A stretch of 40,499 bases of DNA, taken from positions 1-40,499 of the forward strand of contig BLJB01000479.1 of assembly GCA_013423325.1 (NCBI GenBank), given 5' to 3'. Both the position numbers and the translations under genes were made by a program. Shown here one piece after another: positions 22,868 to 32,653 of this stretch (positions are counted from its first letter, which is position 1; every line of letters begins with the position of its first letter). Below the pieces are notes generated by a model that did not search any database, was not told the origin of the DNA, and saw only the letters and a list, made by a program, of their open reading frames with translations. The DNA is from Usnea hakonensis. Lineage: Eukaryota > Ascomycota > Lecanoromycetes > Lecanorales > Parmeliaceae.

Positions 22868-22945
22868 TGGGGGGTGTGGGTGTGGGTGGCGGAGGTGGCG
22901 TTTTGGGGGTTGGAGAGGGGGGATGTGGGGGAAGGGGGGGAAGAA
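22868..22945 (+). repeat. G-rich tract with quadruplex potential
   Basis: About 78 bases with at least eight runs of three or more G separated by short T/A spacers on the plus strand. It follows within 300 bases an opposite skew (C-rich plus strand, 22560-22690). Confidence 0.6.
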
Positions 22946-23056
22946 AGGGTTGTGGGGAGGGGGAATGGTGGTTAGAGGTGTATGTTTGAGTATAAATGTT
23001 TTTTTTTGTTTTTTTTTTACTCAGGTTTGGTTTTGTTTTGTTTTGCTGTGTATTAC

Positions 23057-23414
23057 ACGATCTCGGCACGAGTACGTAATAGCTATTTTCCAGATAATAG
23101 AATCCTCTCGCTCCCTCCCTAAATTCCTATCTATCTATCAAGGAGCTCTTTCCTCATCAGTTATCCTTTCACGTACTTGTACCGCAGTCATGATCTACGT
23201 AAGTATATATTGTAACAAAAAGCATTAATAGCGCCTTTGAGGGGGGGGTTCTACTTAGGTTTAATTTATATATTTGGTTACTATATAGATATATACGATC
23301 TAGGTACGTAATTACTCGTACGAGTGCGTAATAGCTATATATTGTCTAGACGACTGAATCCTCTCCCTCTCCCTCCCCCTCCCCCTCTCCAAACCCCCAT
23401 CCCCATCCATCTAT
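23057..23414 (+). repeat. Imperfect direct repeat, two copies
   Basis: Copy 1 spans about 23057-23138 and copy 2 about 23295-23414. Shared blocks in the same order are ACGATCTMGG, CGAGTRCGTAATAGCTAT, GAATCCTCTC, a CTCCCTCCC tract and CTATC. Copy 2 has an insertion of about 14 bases after the first block and an expanded CT tract. It is most likely an old local duplication. Confidence 0.6.
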
Positions 23415-24241
23415 CCTGTCAGTCCACCCTTTCAAACACGGCATTCATTCCACAACGCCAGTTCGACAAAGGGCATCTATCCTTTTACGCTCCTTTGACC
23501 TTCCTTCTTGCTTTCTTCGAAATTTCTCTGTCTGTCTGTTGATCGTATTCTTATCGTGTCGGGTGTATGTGTTGTGTTATAGGATACCTTATCCCCAGAT
23601 GCCCAGGATGATTTTCAGAGAGAGATCTATATTCGAGTTCGCGTTTCATTGCATTTCATTTCATTTTTACGTACGACGTGACATGACATGACATAACATG
23701 ATACAAGGTAGGTATTTCTGCTCGAGCCGTTTCAAAGTCTATTTTACTAAGTTTTCGTTTGGATGTGGGAAGGACGAAAAAATTAAGGAAGAGGGGGTTG
23801 GAGATACTTCGAAAACGCGATGCTGTATTATTATTATCGTCCTCGAAGACATCACACGACGAAAAAAATTCATCTCCTAATACTCTCCTTATATATATCC
23901 TCGCAACCCTCTCCGTCCCTTTATCTTTCAATCTTTTCCCTTACTATTCCTAGAACCTTATATCCAAGCCCCATTCATCTAGCTTAGATTAGCGCCCTGC
24001 TGTATTCGAGGATGTGGTATTAAGTTTCGTTGGCGGATATGCGTGAGGATGGATGGGGGGAGGAGAGGGTATGTATGATATGTAGACGGGGAATAATTTT
24101 TTTCTTCTGGCGGGGATGGGATGGAAGGAGGGGGGTTTGCTTTTGTGACTATGAAGGAAGGGAAAGGGATATGATAAATATGTTTGTTCCCGTGCCGAGG
24201 GAGGATATGCACAAATCCACGAACCCACAAGAACATTCCTC

Positions 24242-24877
24242 TCAATCCCCGATCTTCCCCCCATCTTTCTCCCCCTTCGCCCGCCCCTCCAACTCCCCCT
24301 CCCAATCAAACTCCTCCGCAAAACAACTCCCCTTACTCTTCTCCTTCACCGCCTTCTTCAGACCTTTGATCTTCAGCACGAGATAGCCTACCAGGCACAA
24401 GAGGGCCAACGTAGTAAGGCCCAGGATGACAGCTGCGATGACGGCGGGGTCGGGGTGGTGCGCTGGAGATGATGGAGGGGTGGGGGTGCTGGTGGTTGGG
24501 GGAAGGGTTGAGTTTGTGGGTGGGGAGGAAGGTGAGGAGGAGAGGGGTGTGGTGGTGGTGTTAGGGGAGGTTGTTGGAGCGGCAGAGGCGGTATTAGTCG
24601 TTGTGGACTGGATTTTCTGTGTCACTGTTACTGTCACTGTTGATGCCGCTGTATTCGTGACGGTGGCTGTATCGTGCTGGGTGATTGTTACGGTAGCTTG
24701 AGCGCTGGATGTTGTTGATATTGATGAGGCATCTTTTGCGAGGGCTGCTGCGGCGCTGGTTGCTGCTGTTTTTGTTGTGTCGGGGGTGGTGTCTCGGGAT
24801 TTGTCCTTGTCTTTGTCTTTTCGGGGGGAGAGGGTGGTTAGGAAGGCGCGGCGGAGTGAGTGGGGGAGGAGCTTCAT
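24242..24877 (-). CDS. Ser/Thr-rich single-pass membrane protein
   Basis: A single exon of 211 residues. Residues 1-30 are basic (LRRAF, KDKDKDK) and do not form a classic signal peptide. Residues 35-140 are Ser/Thr/Pro/Ala-rich with TVT repeats (ATVTITQ, TVTVTVTQ) like heavily O-glycosylated wall-facing segments. One transmembrane helix follows at about 143-168 (AVIAAVILGLTTLALLCLVGYLV), with a basic stop-transfer (KIKGLKK) and a charged cytosolic tail. This layout resembles fungal Mid2/Wsc-like surface sensors, but no WSC domain is present, and family membership is not shown. The gene lies in G-rich DNA, so its Ser/Pro bias partly mirrors base composition; an upstream exon adding a signal peptide is possible. 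Confidence 0.55.
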   Translation of the reverse strand: MKLLPHSLRRAFLTTLSPRKDKDKDKSRDTTPDTTKTAATSAAAALAKDASSISTTSSAQATVTITQHDTATVTNTAASTVTVTVTQKIQSTTTNTASAAPTTSPNTTTTPLSSSPSSPPTNSTLPPTTSTPTPPSSPAHHPDPAVIAAVILGLTTLALLCLVGYLVLKIKGLKKAVKEKSKGSCFAEEFDWEGELEGRAKGEKDGGKIGD

Positions 24878-26893
24878 GGCTGGGATTTGTTCGCTTGGTT
24901 GTTTGTGATATGTTTTTTCCTTTTGTGGGCGGAGGATGAGGGTGAGATGGAAGGGGGTTCGAATATATGTGGGGATAATAATGGGTTGTAAAAATTCACC
25001 TGGGTAGAGGCTTTGAGATCAAAGAGTATTGTCAGCTCTTTTATCATTCTGACATTGTGCATATTGTTACTCTTTGTCTCTGTTTGAGCGGACACAAAGG
25101 CGCGAATCTCGCTTGAGGGCTCTGCTTTACCATCTCTTGTGGATGAAATTTGCTCATTGTTTGGACGGTGAGGTTTTGTGCCGGATTTGGTATTCGGGTC
25201 TGGTGTCATTTTCTTTGTCCTAGACTGTATCCTAGATAGCATTACTATTTTCAAATGCCTGCGACAGCGCTGGAAGGCTGAGGGTAGCTAGAGGAGGACC
25301 ACGTACTGACATGCGTGAGGCGCCAAATTCTCGAAACAAGATGTACTTGACTGTAACAAGTACTTTAGTCCATCTCTCTAGTGGTTTAGAGACAGGGTGA
25401 CTCCATGAAAGGAAGCTGAGTTTTTCATCTTTCAACGACGTATTTCTATGTCAACGTAAGTATGTAAATTAGGGTACAGTCGCTGCACCGTGGCGTACAC
25501 TTAATTGTAGGTACCGAATTTTGCTGATTCATGGTGGTAAGACGACAATAAAAACTCAGCTCTGGCTCTGACAAGGTGCGAAGACGTCACGATCAATTCC
25601 TGCAAACGATGAGAAATACCATGGTGCAAGACTCTCTATAATCATAAGCGAATCAGTATCCCAGTCGGAGCTGTTCCAAAAGGACGGAGTTTTGATTAGT
25701 ATGCTTCTCTCAGAGCTTTCTCCCGTGTCAAATAGATGTCCTGTCGCATTTCGCTACAAGATCGCAAACCTTAGACCCTCAAGCCTCACCACCTTAAAAG
25801 CCAGCGCTGATCCGACTCTCCCTTGACACCATCCTTGCTATATCCTCTTTCTATCCCACCTCATCCCCGTGGGCTCTTCATCTCAAAACCTCATCTCATC
25901 CCTAACCGAAACATAAAGCCCTCGTAACACACTACAACCCACTCGTCGCTCTTTTGCCAGCCACTTGCTACCTTGAAAGAAGTGCCTGTATGCCCTAAAC
26001 ACACACTAGGGAAGCCATCAGCAGGTACTCTACGAACAGGACATGCAAAGCTCTTCACAATAAATGCAGAGAGAGAAAGTCCAGCGCGCGGAAGAATTCA
26101 ATAGAGAATTTGAGGAGCCTATTTTGCGTACTGGCAGTGTCCAATACTGCTATTCGTTCGGAAATCAAATGTTGGGACAACGTATAAATTGACTGCTGGG
26201 CCGGGAAACGGGGCGGAGATATGGTTGGGTACAATATCAAGATGATTTCCGAAAACGCGCCTTTTGCTACTGGTGGACAGTAACTTGGTGGAAAGTCTTT
26301 ACCTTAGGATTCGGCTATTGGTCTCAGTTGTTCAAGACTCTGCAATTACCTTATTTCTTTACACCATTCAATATTCTTCTGCTGAGATTTTCCCACGAGT
26401 AGTATCGCCGACGACTGTAGTCGGAGAATGCCTTGCCATCCTCAAACGGCCGAGCCCATTCCCTTCTTTCTCTTCTATCACCATCGGACTAGAAGCGATT
26501 AGTCTACTACGTCGTAGTTCTTAATTAGATCCTCCGTCGCAGCGCAAAGCTCTCACCTAGCTTTACAGGACACTTGGCGCCCATCACTGCTTAGACAGGA
26601 GGGCAGCCCAGAGCCGTGAGAGTCCCGTGTGGCTTTGTTCATTGCACATCAGGATTAGAAATATTCCCCATGTCACGATCCTGATGATTGAAAGTTCCGC
26701 ACGAGAGCATGCCGGAGTCCGGCTAGGCAGAGCACCAATAGAGGACATGACGCAGTCTATGTATGTTAGCAGCAAACACAGCATAGATTTGCTAATCTCT
26801 TGCTCGCCAAGGCTCTTCGAGTTCGGCTTCAGCCACTTCGAGATTTGCCCTTTCAATAAGTGGTATCCACTGCTCCGATTATATCTGTCCACC
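24878..26893. other. Intergenic, no supportable gene
   Basis: The ORFs 24874-25254 (-) and 25232-25435 (-) lie upstream of the Ser/Thr-rich gene and have no domain. A pyrimidine-rich, promoter-like stretch at about 25800-25950 (+) leads to no convincing start; the best downstream frame encodes only about 43 residues (26064-26195). ORFs at 26264-26524 and 26627-27025 look random. Confidence 0.45.
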
Positions 26894-27673
26894 TTACGAC
26901 CCCTCAACCTCGTTGACTACCCTCTCAAAATTACCGACATCATGGGCGAATCTACCCAGGAACAGCCCATCCAAGCCATCCTTCAGTGTCTCCCAAGTTC
27001 CTGGCTTTGCACTTCCACCGTATAGTATTCTCACATCCGCCCTGTCTCCCATAGATTTTATCAATTGCTTCAGACTCTTCACAACCGCAAGCACATGATC
27101 GGCACTCGCCGGCTCCTGTGCTCCAATCGCCCACACAGGCTCATAGGCAAATATGACCGGGGCGGATGATGTGACCGTTTTAAGGATGCCCATGATTTGC
27201 TGAGTGCATTCGCGAATAGCAAGCCCAACGCCTTCGGACATGATGGTGCTCTGCGATTTCTCTCCGATGCACACGAGTGGTATCATGCCGTTCCGCACAA
27301 CAGCATTGGCCTTTGTAGCCACCACATCATCCGTCTCATTGAAAGGCGCTGCCCTCCTCTCCGCGTGGCCTAAGCAAATTATTCGACAGCCCACTTGCTT
27401 CAACATGGGTGGAGAGACTTCGCCTGTATGGGCACCGCCGTCTTCAGAATGGCAATTTTGGGCGCCAAGTATGACCTGGGGCGTCATTTCTAGTAGATCC
27501 GAAGCGGAGGCGAGGCAGGGATAGGAGGGAAGGATGAAGATGCCAGTGGAAATGGAGGCAGGTGGGGCAACGAATTTTGCGATAGCTGTGATGTATGAGG
27601 TGGTACTGGGGGCGTCGAAGTACATCTTGAGGTTGACGCCCACAAGGCGGTCGGGAAGGGCTGGAGGTTTCAT
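26894..27673 (-). CDS. TIM-family isomerase, probable erythrulose-1-phosphate isomerase
   Basis: A single exon of 259 residues, the usual size of triosephosphate isomerases. The TIM active site is complete: N14/K16 (VGVNLKMYF), H103 (CLGHAERR), E178 (FAYEPVWAIG) and the phosphate loop YGGS at 228-231. The altered first loop (NLKMYF instead of NWKMN) and the end DGLFLGRFAHD (instead of LVGGASL) are those I associate with LerI/EryH and Yarrowia EYI1, which isomerise erythrulose-1-phosphate to erythrulose-4-phosphate. It should therefore be a catabolic paralogue and not the glycolytic enzyme. The start chosen is ATG 27673, just before the conserved strand; an in-frame extension to 27805 is not conserved-looking. 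It is divergent from the RpiB-like gene with 296 bases between, matching the next pathway step. Confidence 0.85.
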   Translation of the reverse strand: MKPPALPDRLVGVNLKMYFDAPSTTSYITAIAKFVAPPASISTGIFILPSYPCLASASDLLEMTPQVILGAQNCHSEDGGAHTGEVSPPMLKQVGCRIICLGHAERRAAPFNETDDVVATKANAVVRNGMIPLVCIGEKSQSTIMSEGVGLAIRECTQQIMGILKTVTSSAPVIFAYEPVWAIGAQEPASADHVLAVVKSLKQLIKSMGDRADVRILYGGSAKPGTWETLKDGLDGLFLGRFAHDVGNFERVVNEVEGS

Positions 27674-27969
27674 TGCTCGTGGCTTGATAGGGGAGTGAAA
27701 GGACAGAGTGTGGTAAAGGGGGATGGAAGCCTTGGAACCTCGGAAGAGCAATTGTTTGATTGATATATTGTACTCGGAACAACATGGCTCGGTAGACCTT
27801 CCCAAAATGGACAGAACGCAATGACGTTCTCTGCGGGGAAATGTAACATAAAATACTCGTCCAAACGTTCAACATTCCAAGCTCAAACAATGCTTCCGAA
27901 CCAGCTTCATCCATCTATCTCTCGACAAATTCCACCTCCTCAATCGATAGCTGTCCACCAGTCCTGACA
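27674..27969. promoter_or_regulatory. Shared divergent promoter of the isomerase pair
   Basis: 296 bases separate the start codons of the TIM-family and RpiB-family genes, so both probably share control elements. I do not recognise a specific binding site. The plus side is rich in CAA/CTC close to the RpiB start, as in many fungal leaders. Confidence 0.5.
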
Positions 27970-28470
27970 ATGGCAACCCTAGGCCTCCGTATAGCCGTAG
28001 GTGGCGACGACGCCGGCTTCTCCTACAAAGACATCATCAAGGCCGATCTCGAGAAAGACCCTCGGGTCTCAAAAGTAATTGACGTCGGTGTCGTTCACAA
28101 TGAAGATAGAACCGCCTATCCACACGTCGCCGTAGACGCCTCCAAGCTCATCCTATCCGGTGAAGCAGACCGCGCCCTCTTAATCTGTGGGACCGGGCTC
28201 GGCGTGGCCATCTCCGCGAACAAAGTACCGGGTATAAGGGCAGTGACAGCGCACGATAGTTTCAGTGTTGAGAGGGCTGTGATGAGTAATAATGCGCAGG
28301 TATTCTGCATGGGGCAAAGAGTGGTGGGGATAGAGCTGGCGAGGAGGCTGGCGAAGGAATGGTTGGGATATACATTTGATCCGGAAAGCGCGAGTGCGGA
28401 GAAGGTCATGGTGATTAGCGAATACGAAGCCAAGCATCGCGCCAATGGGGTGCACGAGAAGACTGCGTGA
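27970..28470 (+). CDS. RpiB/LacAB-family isomerase, probable erythrulose-4-phosphate isomerase
   Basis: A single exon of 166 residues, typical of RpiB. Family motifs are present: GGDDAG (11-16), YPHVAVDAS, the nucleophile loop C73-G-T-G-L-G-V-A-I-S-A-N-K-V-P-G-I-R-A and NAQVFCMGQRVVG. RpiB proteins interconvert ribose-5-P and ribulose-5-P, or galactose-6-P and tagatose-6-P. Paired with a divergent TIM paralogue, the better guess is DerI/EryI (Yarrowia EYI2), which converts erythrulose-4-phosphate to erythrose-4-phosphate for the pentose phosphate pathway. Most fungi use the unrelated RpiA-type enzyme for ribose-5-phosphate, which fits a catabolic role here. The protein should be cytosolic; no signal is seen. 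Confidence 0.85.
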   Translation: MATLGLRIAVGGDDAGFSYKDIIKADLEKDPRVSKVIDVGVVHNEDRTAYPHVAVDASKLILSGEADRALLICGTGLGVAISANKVPGIRAVTAHDSFSVERAVMSNNAQVFCMGQRVVGIELARRLAKEWLGYTFDPESASAEKVMVISEYEAKHRANGVHEKTA

Positions 28471-28788
28471 CCATGTGGCATTACTTAGAGGGGGAGCTGT
28501 AGAGTGGTGAAGCATCACTGAGAGAGCATATCAACAAGTGAACGAGTTGATTTCCCCTGTCAGCACAGTGCCTCCGTCTTTGAAAATTTGAGTGCTAGTA
28601 TTAAGTTCAAGAGACTGTCTGCTCCTCAGCAGAAAACGAAAGGAAAACCCCTTCCACCAGCATGACGGAAGTTCAAAGATAAAGATAGCATGGGCTTTCC
28701 AGGTTTTCCATTCTCCTTCAAATCCACCAACGCATGGAATATCACACTGATATACAGTCCTCCATAGTACTACGTGACAGCTTTCGCT
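28471..28788. other. Intergenic between convergent genes
   Basis: 318 bases between the stops of the RpiB-like gene (+) and the hydrophobin-like gene (-). Nothing else is seen. Confidence 0.55.
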
Positions 28789-29294
28789 CTAGGACTTTCC
28801 ACTTTTTGGCTCATAGACTTGAGTCGGAAGGCCGCAACCCGAATCAACACCTTCGGTCACCTTAATCCCTTCGCATCAGCGCATCTCACCCTTCATCCAT
28901 CCAGAAGCAAACTTACAACAGCAGCGCAGCAATAAGGCCTGTAACCTTGAGGGCAGTAGCCAAACTCGTAAGTGACTTGGCCGCCAGCCATGGCATTCGT
29001 ACCTACATGAACCATTGAAAGTGGTCAGCATTGCCGGACAAATAGCATGCAGTTTCAAACTCAAGGCAGTAAAGACATACAACCAGTTTGGGTGGAGTCT
29101 GGCTCCCCAGCTACGCCGGCGAGGGTGATACCGTTGCAGCACTGCAGGACATCGGGTACGGTACAGAAGTTTTCCACTTCTGTGTTCCAACCTGCAGGAG
29201 CTGAGCCTCCGGTGCCATAGACATTGCCGGGGGTGGGCACGGCGAAGGCAAGAGGTGCGATGAGCGCAGCGACAAGGAGGGTAAAGGGTGCCAT
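28789..29294 (-). CDS. Hydrophobin-like secreted protein, three exons
   Basis: Exons 29081-29294, 28917-29002 and 28789-28860 give 123 residues. Intron 1 (29003-29080) has donor GTATGT, branch site GCTGAC and acceptor ATGTAG; intron 2 (28861-28916) has donor GTAAGT, branch site GCTGAT and acceptor TTAAG. Residues 1-18 are a signal peptide (MAPFTLLVAALIAPLAFA). After splicing there are exactly eight cysteines in the hydrophobin order C-CC-C-C-CC-C, with spacings 7, 18, 15, 7 and 11. The first part, FCTVPDVLQCC, is very hydrophobin-like. Spacings fit class I except C5-C6 (7 instead of 5-6) and the tail (14 instead of at most 13); they do not fit class II. Hydrophobins self-assemble at surfaces of spores and aerial hyphae. 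Without the last exon the eighth cysteine would be lost. A non-hydrophobin 8-Cys protein remains possible. Confidence 0.75.
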
Positions 29295-30743
29295 TGTGGA
29301 ATGTTAAAGGTTGAGATGGAAAAAGTGCGTGAAATATCTCTTGATTGATGGTACGATGAGACTGATATCAAGAAGATAGGAATGCGAGGTTCTTTGTCCT
29401 TCTTATAGTCTTCTGCCCATCTTGACCTCTTCCACGGAGTTACGCCAGCCAACAACAAATTGATTCCAGATCTAGACATCTCGACGGCCCTCCCACTGTT
29501 CTCCTCGGTCTCTTGGTATGACATGACAAACCATTTGTTAAGAAAAGCCACATGATCAGTCCACATCCTCGCCCTCCGAACTCTTCCTTATTTTGAGCCT
29601 ACACCCTCGTCACACGATGAAAGCTATTTGCGGTGGTGACGTCGAGACACACAAGGTAATGTAACGGCTAACTAGAATCAATTAATTTTACTAATAACCT
29701 ATCATGGTCCTAGTGATCTCCAGTCAGCACGAAGGTTCTCTTCGGGCTCACTACTACTAGCTTCGAAAGAAACAACATCAAATTACAAATGAAATCTAGA
29801 TCCCGTGAATGGAGGCCATTTGTGCTCACGATGGGTGAAAGCTAAGAGAAGTTCAATAACTATCTCCGATGGTGCTACCCCAACCATAATCGATAATATT
29901 AATGTTACAAGGTATCCTTCTCAAAATTTAGGGATCCAAACAAACTTCCCATCAAACCTGAGTAAAGGCCTAAGCCCCTTCTCTCCTTCACCGAAAGTAA
30001 GACTATTTGTCTGACATAATGTGGCAATCATAGAATCTCAACAAATACGATCACAAGTGGAACCTGGTCATAAAGTTTCGCCTCGTCATTATTAGCAGGC
30101 GAAGGGACGGGTCGTGTCGTGGTATTGCCGATGGATACCCAGCTCCCGTGGGTTTTCAAGGCGGCCAAACGCTAATTTACATCGACTTGTGGAATATCAC
30201 TTTGTTGTAAGCTCGTTCTTCAAGATCCCGTGAAATCATTTGATATGATAGGCGTGGCTTCTCCGAGACGGTAGAGGCGTGGACACAACTATTATGGGTT
30301 ATATGCACGTTATTACTTTCTTTTTTGCTCTCCCTTGCACCAATCTCGACCACCCTCGCCACTCAAACACATGAAGTCTTCATACTCATACTTTCTGTGG
30401 GGACCAGCCTCAACTAGATCAGCACCGAAAGAGTCCGTACACTATGTCATGACCCTCAGTTGGGCCACCCCGACCGTTAATAGCTCAGGATCATTAGTCT
30501 CCTGTGAAAGGTTATGATACATGTTCTTCAGCGAAATGCTCCCTTTCAAAACGCGGAAATTATTGACGGACGAGCTAGTCTAGGTCTTGAGCTACGTTCC
30601 TGGCTTCCCTCCTACTAGAGCAGTTCGTGCCCCCATTAGTGCAAAACAAATTTTGCATCCTGGTTGCTTCTGTAATACCATCATTGACAGATATACGCAG
30701 GCCATACGTCAGACTCACTATGTGGCGTAGAATTGCCGGATCG
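29295..30743. other. Intergenic, no gene seen
   Basis: Holds the promoter side of the hydrophobin-like gene. The ORF at 29111-29566 (-) is a shadow running through the promoter and exon 1 of that gene. Short ORFs at 29805-30014, 30177-30362 and 30335-30517 have no support. Confidence 0.5.
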
Positions 30744-30751
30744 TTGATCGA
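30744..30751. repeat. Left target-site duplication of the hAT element
   Basis: TTGATCGA, repeated exactly and in the same orientation at 31404-31411, directly outside the terminal inverted repeats. An 8-bp duplication is the hAT signature. Confidence 0.8.
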
Positions 30752-31403
30752 CAAGGCTCCCGATGGTCCGACCATTTGTCTCGGAGGCCTGGACTAGTCC
30801 AGGACGAGGCTATATACACGGTCCATGGTCCGTCCAAATGCTAGACCGTCTAACTCATCTGGACTAGTCCAATGGACTAGTACACCATGGTGTAATCCAA
30901 AAAATCTAGTGCATTCGCACCTCCCTCCCTCATAGTACTGACAATAGCATGTAGATCTTCCTCAGTAAAAACCTAGCCGAAACCATGATTTCAGATACTC
31001 CAGTAGCTCAATAGTCTCACCCTTAAGGCTTGCCCTAATCTGATATTGTATGCGTAGCCCCAGAAAATACTCGTTTAGGCATAGAGTAGATATCAATAGC
31101 CATTTTTGGAAACCTGCTCCGTTCCTTTCCTTCTAGCCGCCAGTCTAGTACTTAGTAGGAGAGGCCTCTGGTAGCTCGGATTCGTTATCGCTCATAGCCA
31201 TAATGCAATGGTTGTGGATAGTAGTTAGTGTTTAATCACAAAAATACGCCTACCATTCTCAAATATTCAAAAAATCGGAACAGTGGACCAATAGTCCAGC
31301 CTATTGGACTAGTCTATGGACTGTCTACCATATACCTAGACGGTCTAAGGGACCAGTCCGGACTAATAGTCCACGGTCCATGGTTAGACCATCGGGATCC
31401 TTG
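30752..31403. mobile_element. Non-autonomous hAT DNA transposon (652 bp)
   Basis: Both ends carry a 24-bp terminal inverted repeat with 21 identities: the left begins CAAGGCTCCCGATGGT, the right (reverse strand) CAAGGATCCCGATGGT. The flanks are 8-bp duplications TTGATCGA. Both subterminal regions are packed with GGACTAGTCC-like palindromes and GGTCCATGG/GACCGTCTA motifs (30790-30890 and 31280-31385), as expected of transposase-binding repeats. On the minus strand, 31102 to 30977 keeps a broken copy of the hAT C-terminal dimerisation region. The element is therefore an internally deleted derivative of a full hAT transposon, and it could only move with transposase supplied from elsewhere. The intact duplications suggest it is not very old. 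Confidence 0.85.
30977..31102 (-). pseudogene. Relic of hAT transposase C-terminal domain
   Basis: Minus-strand reading gives MAIDIYSMP then KRVFSGATHTISD followed by stops. A second frame then gives LKGETIELLEYLKSWFR. These match in order the hATC dimerisation motif of fungal hAT transposases (MAIDxxSIP, RVFSGARRTIS, TIExLECLKSWIR), with a gap of a few residues after the first block and one frame change. Only about 40 codons survive, so no functional transposase is made. Confidence 0.75.
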
Positions 31404-31411
31404 TTGATCGA
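31404..31411. repeat. Right target-site duplication of the hAT element
   Basis: TTGATCGA, identical to 30744-30751 and adjacent to the terminal CCTTG of the element. Confidence 0.8.
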
Positions 31412-32653
31412 CTATGATCCTGACATCAGAGTTCGGCCTAGCTTGACTAATGTTGACTACTTCATTTAGGTACTGGTCAAATCACGACCGATCAAGTCCG
31501 AGCCGTGTTGCAACCGAGTACACTACCCGCACAAGCACCTCGACCTTTCTCATTCCATTCGCTCTTACGTACCATCTCTGGGGAAATCTCTCCCCCACAG
31601 CTGTGCAAGCCAAATCGTCAAACCATCGCAACCTGCTTAATTGATAAACACACCGGCTACCCGAGTCACTTGTTCTCTCCGTCAAGAATACCACACGCGG
31701 CCTGGACTAGTCATACCAACAAAAAACAACCGATCGTGACATGAGTCGCTGAGATTAATGCCACTCCTCGCCGAAATGTCCAATCATACCTTCCAGCGTT
31801 GACATGAGTTCATAGTCATCAAGTTGGAGGTTTTGTATCGAGATCAACGATCTTTACATCACTCCAAACTGTATATGCTAGTGCGTGCCTCGGTGTTCTA
31901 CCTATCGTTGGACCGAGAACCACCGTAAGCGATATCCAGTTTCTTTGGCTTTCACGGCTATCATACGGCTCACCAAGTCATGACATTTGCTTCTCTGATC
32001 AGCTTCCTCGGAAATGGTGTCCTCGAGCATCATGCGCTCGATGAACAAACAGGAAACCATCAAAATCCATGTCAAGTTGTGGGCCACAGGCTTGGTAAAA
32101 ACCATTCAGAGTATAGGACTTGGTGCAAGAAGGGTAATTCCTCGCCACCCGTTCTTCCTATTGCCCATTTGATCAAAACGAGAGCGGGATTTATCACACA
32201 CAAGAAAGCTGGAGCGGCCTTCGGCCGTCGAGAAGGAGACAGAAGGAAAAAGGTTTCTGTATGTAAGCAGACCTCGCGTATTCAACGAATCAGCATGGTT
32301 TCAGGAAGCTCTTTTTCTCACCTTAAGAATATAGTATTTAGATGAATACATGGCCAATGATTCGCTCGTCAACGAGTCGACCGGTGCTCGAACAACGAAA
32401 TACCTCAAAGTTTGAAAACCAATCGATTACTTCAACGCTCTAAACCTTTTCATTTGCCCAGTTGCGCTGGGTACGAAACCTAAAGCGTCCTTTCCTTTAT
32501 CATTTGGAATGACTCTCGGGATCTGTGAGAAAGTTCAATCCATCCTGAAGACCTATACGATTTGACGAACTAACATTCCACATGATATAGCGTTCAATGA
32601 CCATGTATCCCTTTGCAAATCAAAGCACTCCGTGGGCCTTATAACTCGATTTT
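31412..32653. other. Intergenic, no gene seen
   Basis: Contains only short ORFs without domains (31450-31644, 31505-31744, 31902-32105, 31980-32345). One isolated CTGGACTAGTC motif at about 31702 resembles the subterminal repeats of the hAT element but lies outside it. Confidence 0.45.

Larger units (their letters stand above)
22363..24241. other. Low-complexity intergenic region
   Basis: No gene is supported. The region has C-rich DNA (11 C at 22611-22621), a G-rich block on the plus strand at about 22868-22945 followed by T runs (about 23000-23045), a G run near 23240, a duplicated segment (listed separately) and CT-rich tracts near 23360-23390. The apparent Pro/His/Thr-rich ORFs on the minus strand (22659-23069) are translations of this skewed DNA. 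Confidence 0.55.

Noticed and set aside
22659..23069. Minus-strand ORF of 136 codons, Pro/Thr/Lys-rich
   Set aside because: It results from G-rich low-complexity DNA and T runs; no domain, no conserved start.
24874..25254. Minus-strand ORF of 126 codons upstream of the Ser/Thr-rich membrane protein
   Set aside because: Overlaps that gene's start, no domain or signal peptide; more likely its leader region.
27674..27805. N-terminal extension of the TIM-family protein from an upstream ATG
   Set aside because: The extra 44 residues do not resemble a targeting peptide or family sequence; the ATG at 27673 is directly before the conserved first strand.
31695..31712. Second hAT end, because of a CTGGACTAGTC motif
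   Set aside because: The inverted repeat CAAGG-CTCCCGATGGT and the duplication are absent; only the short subterminal motif is shared.
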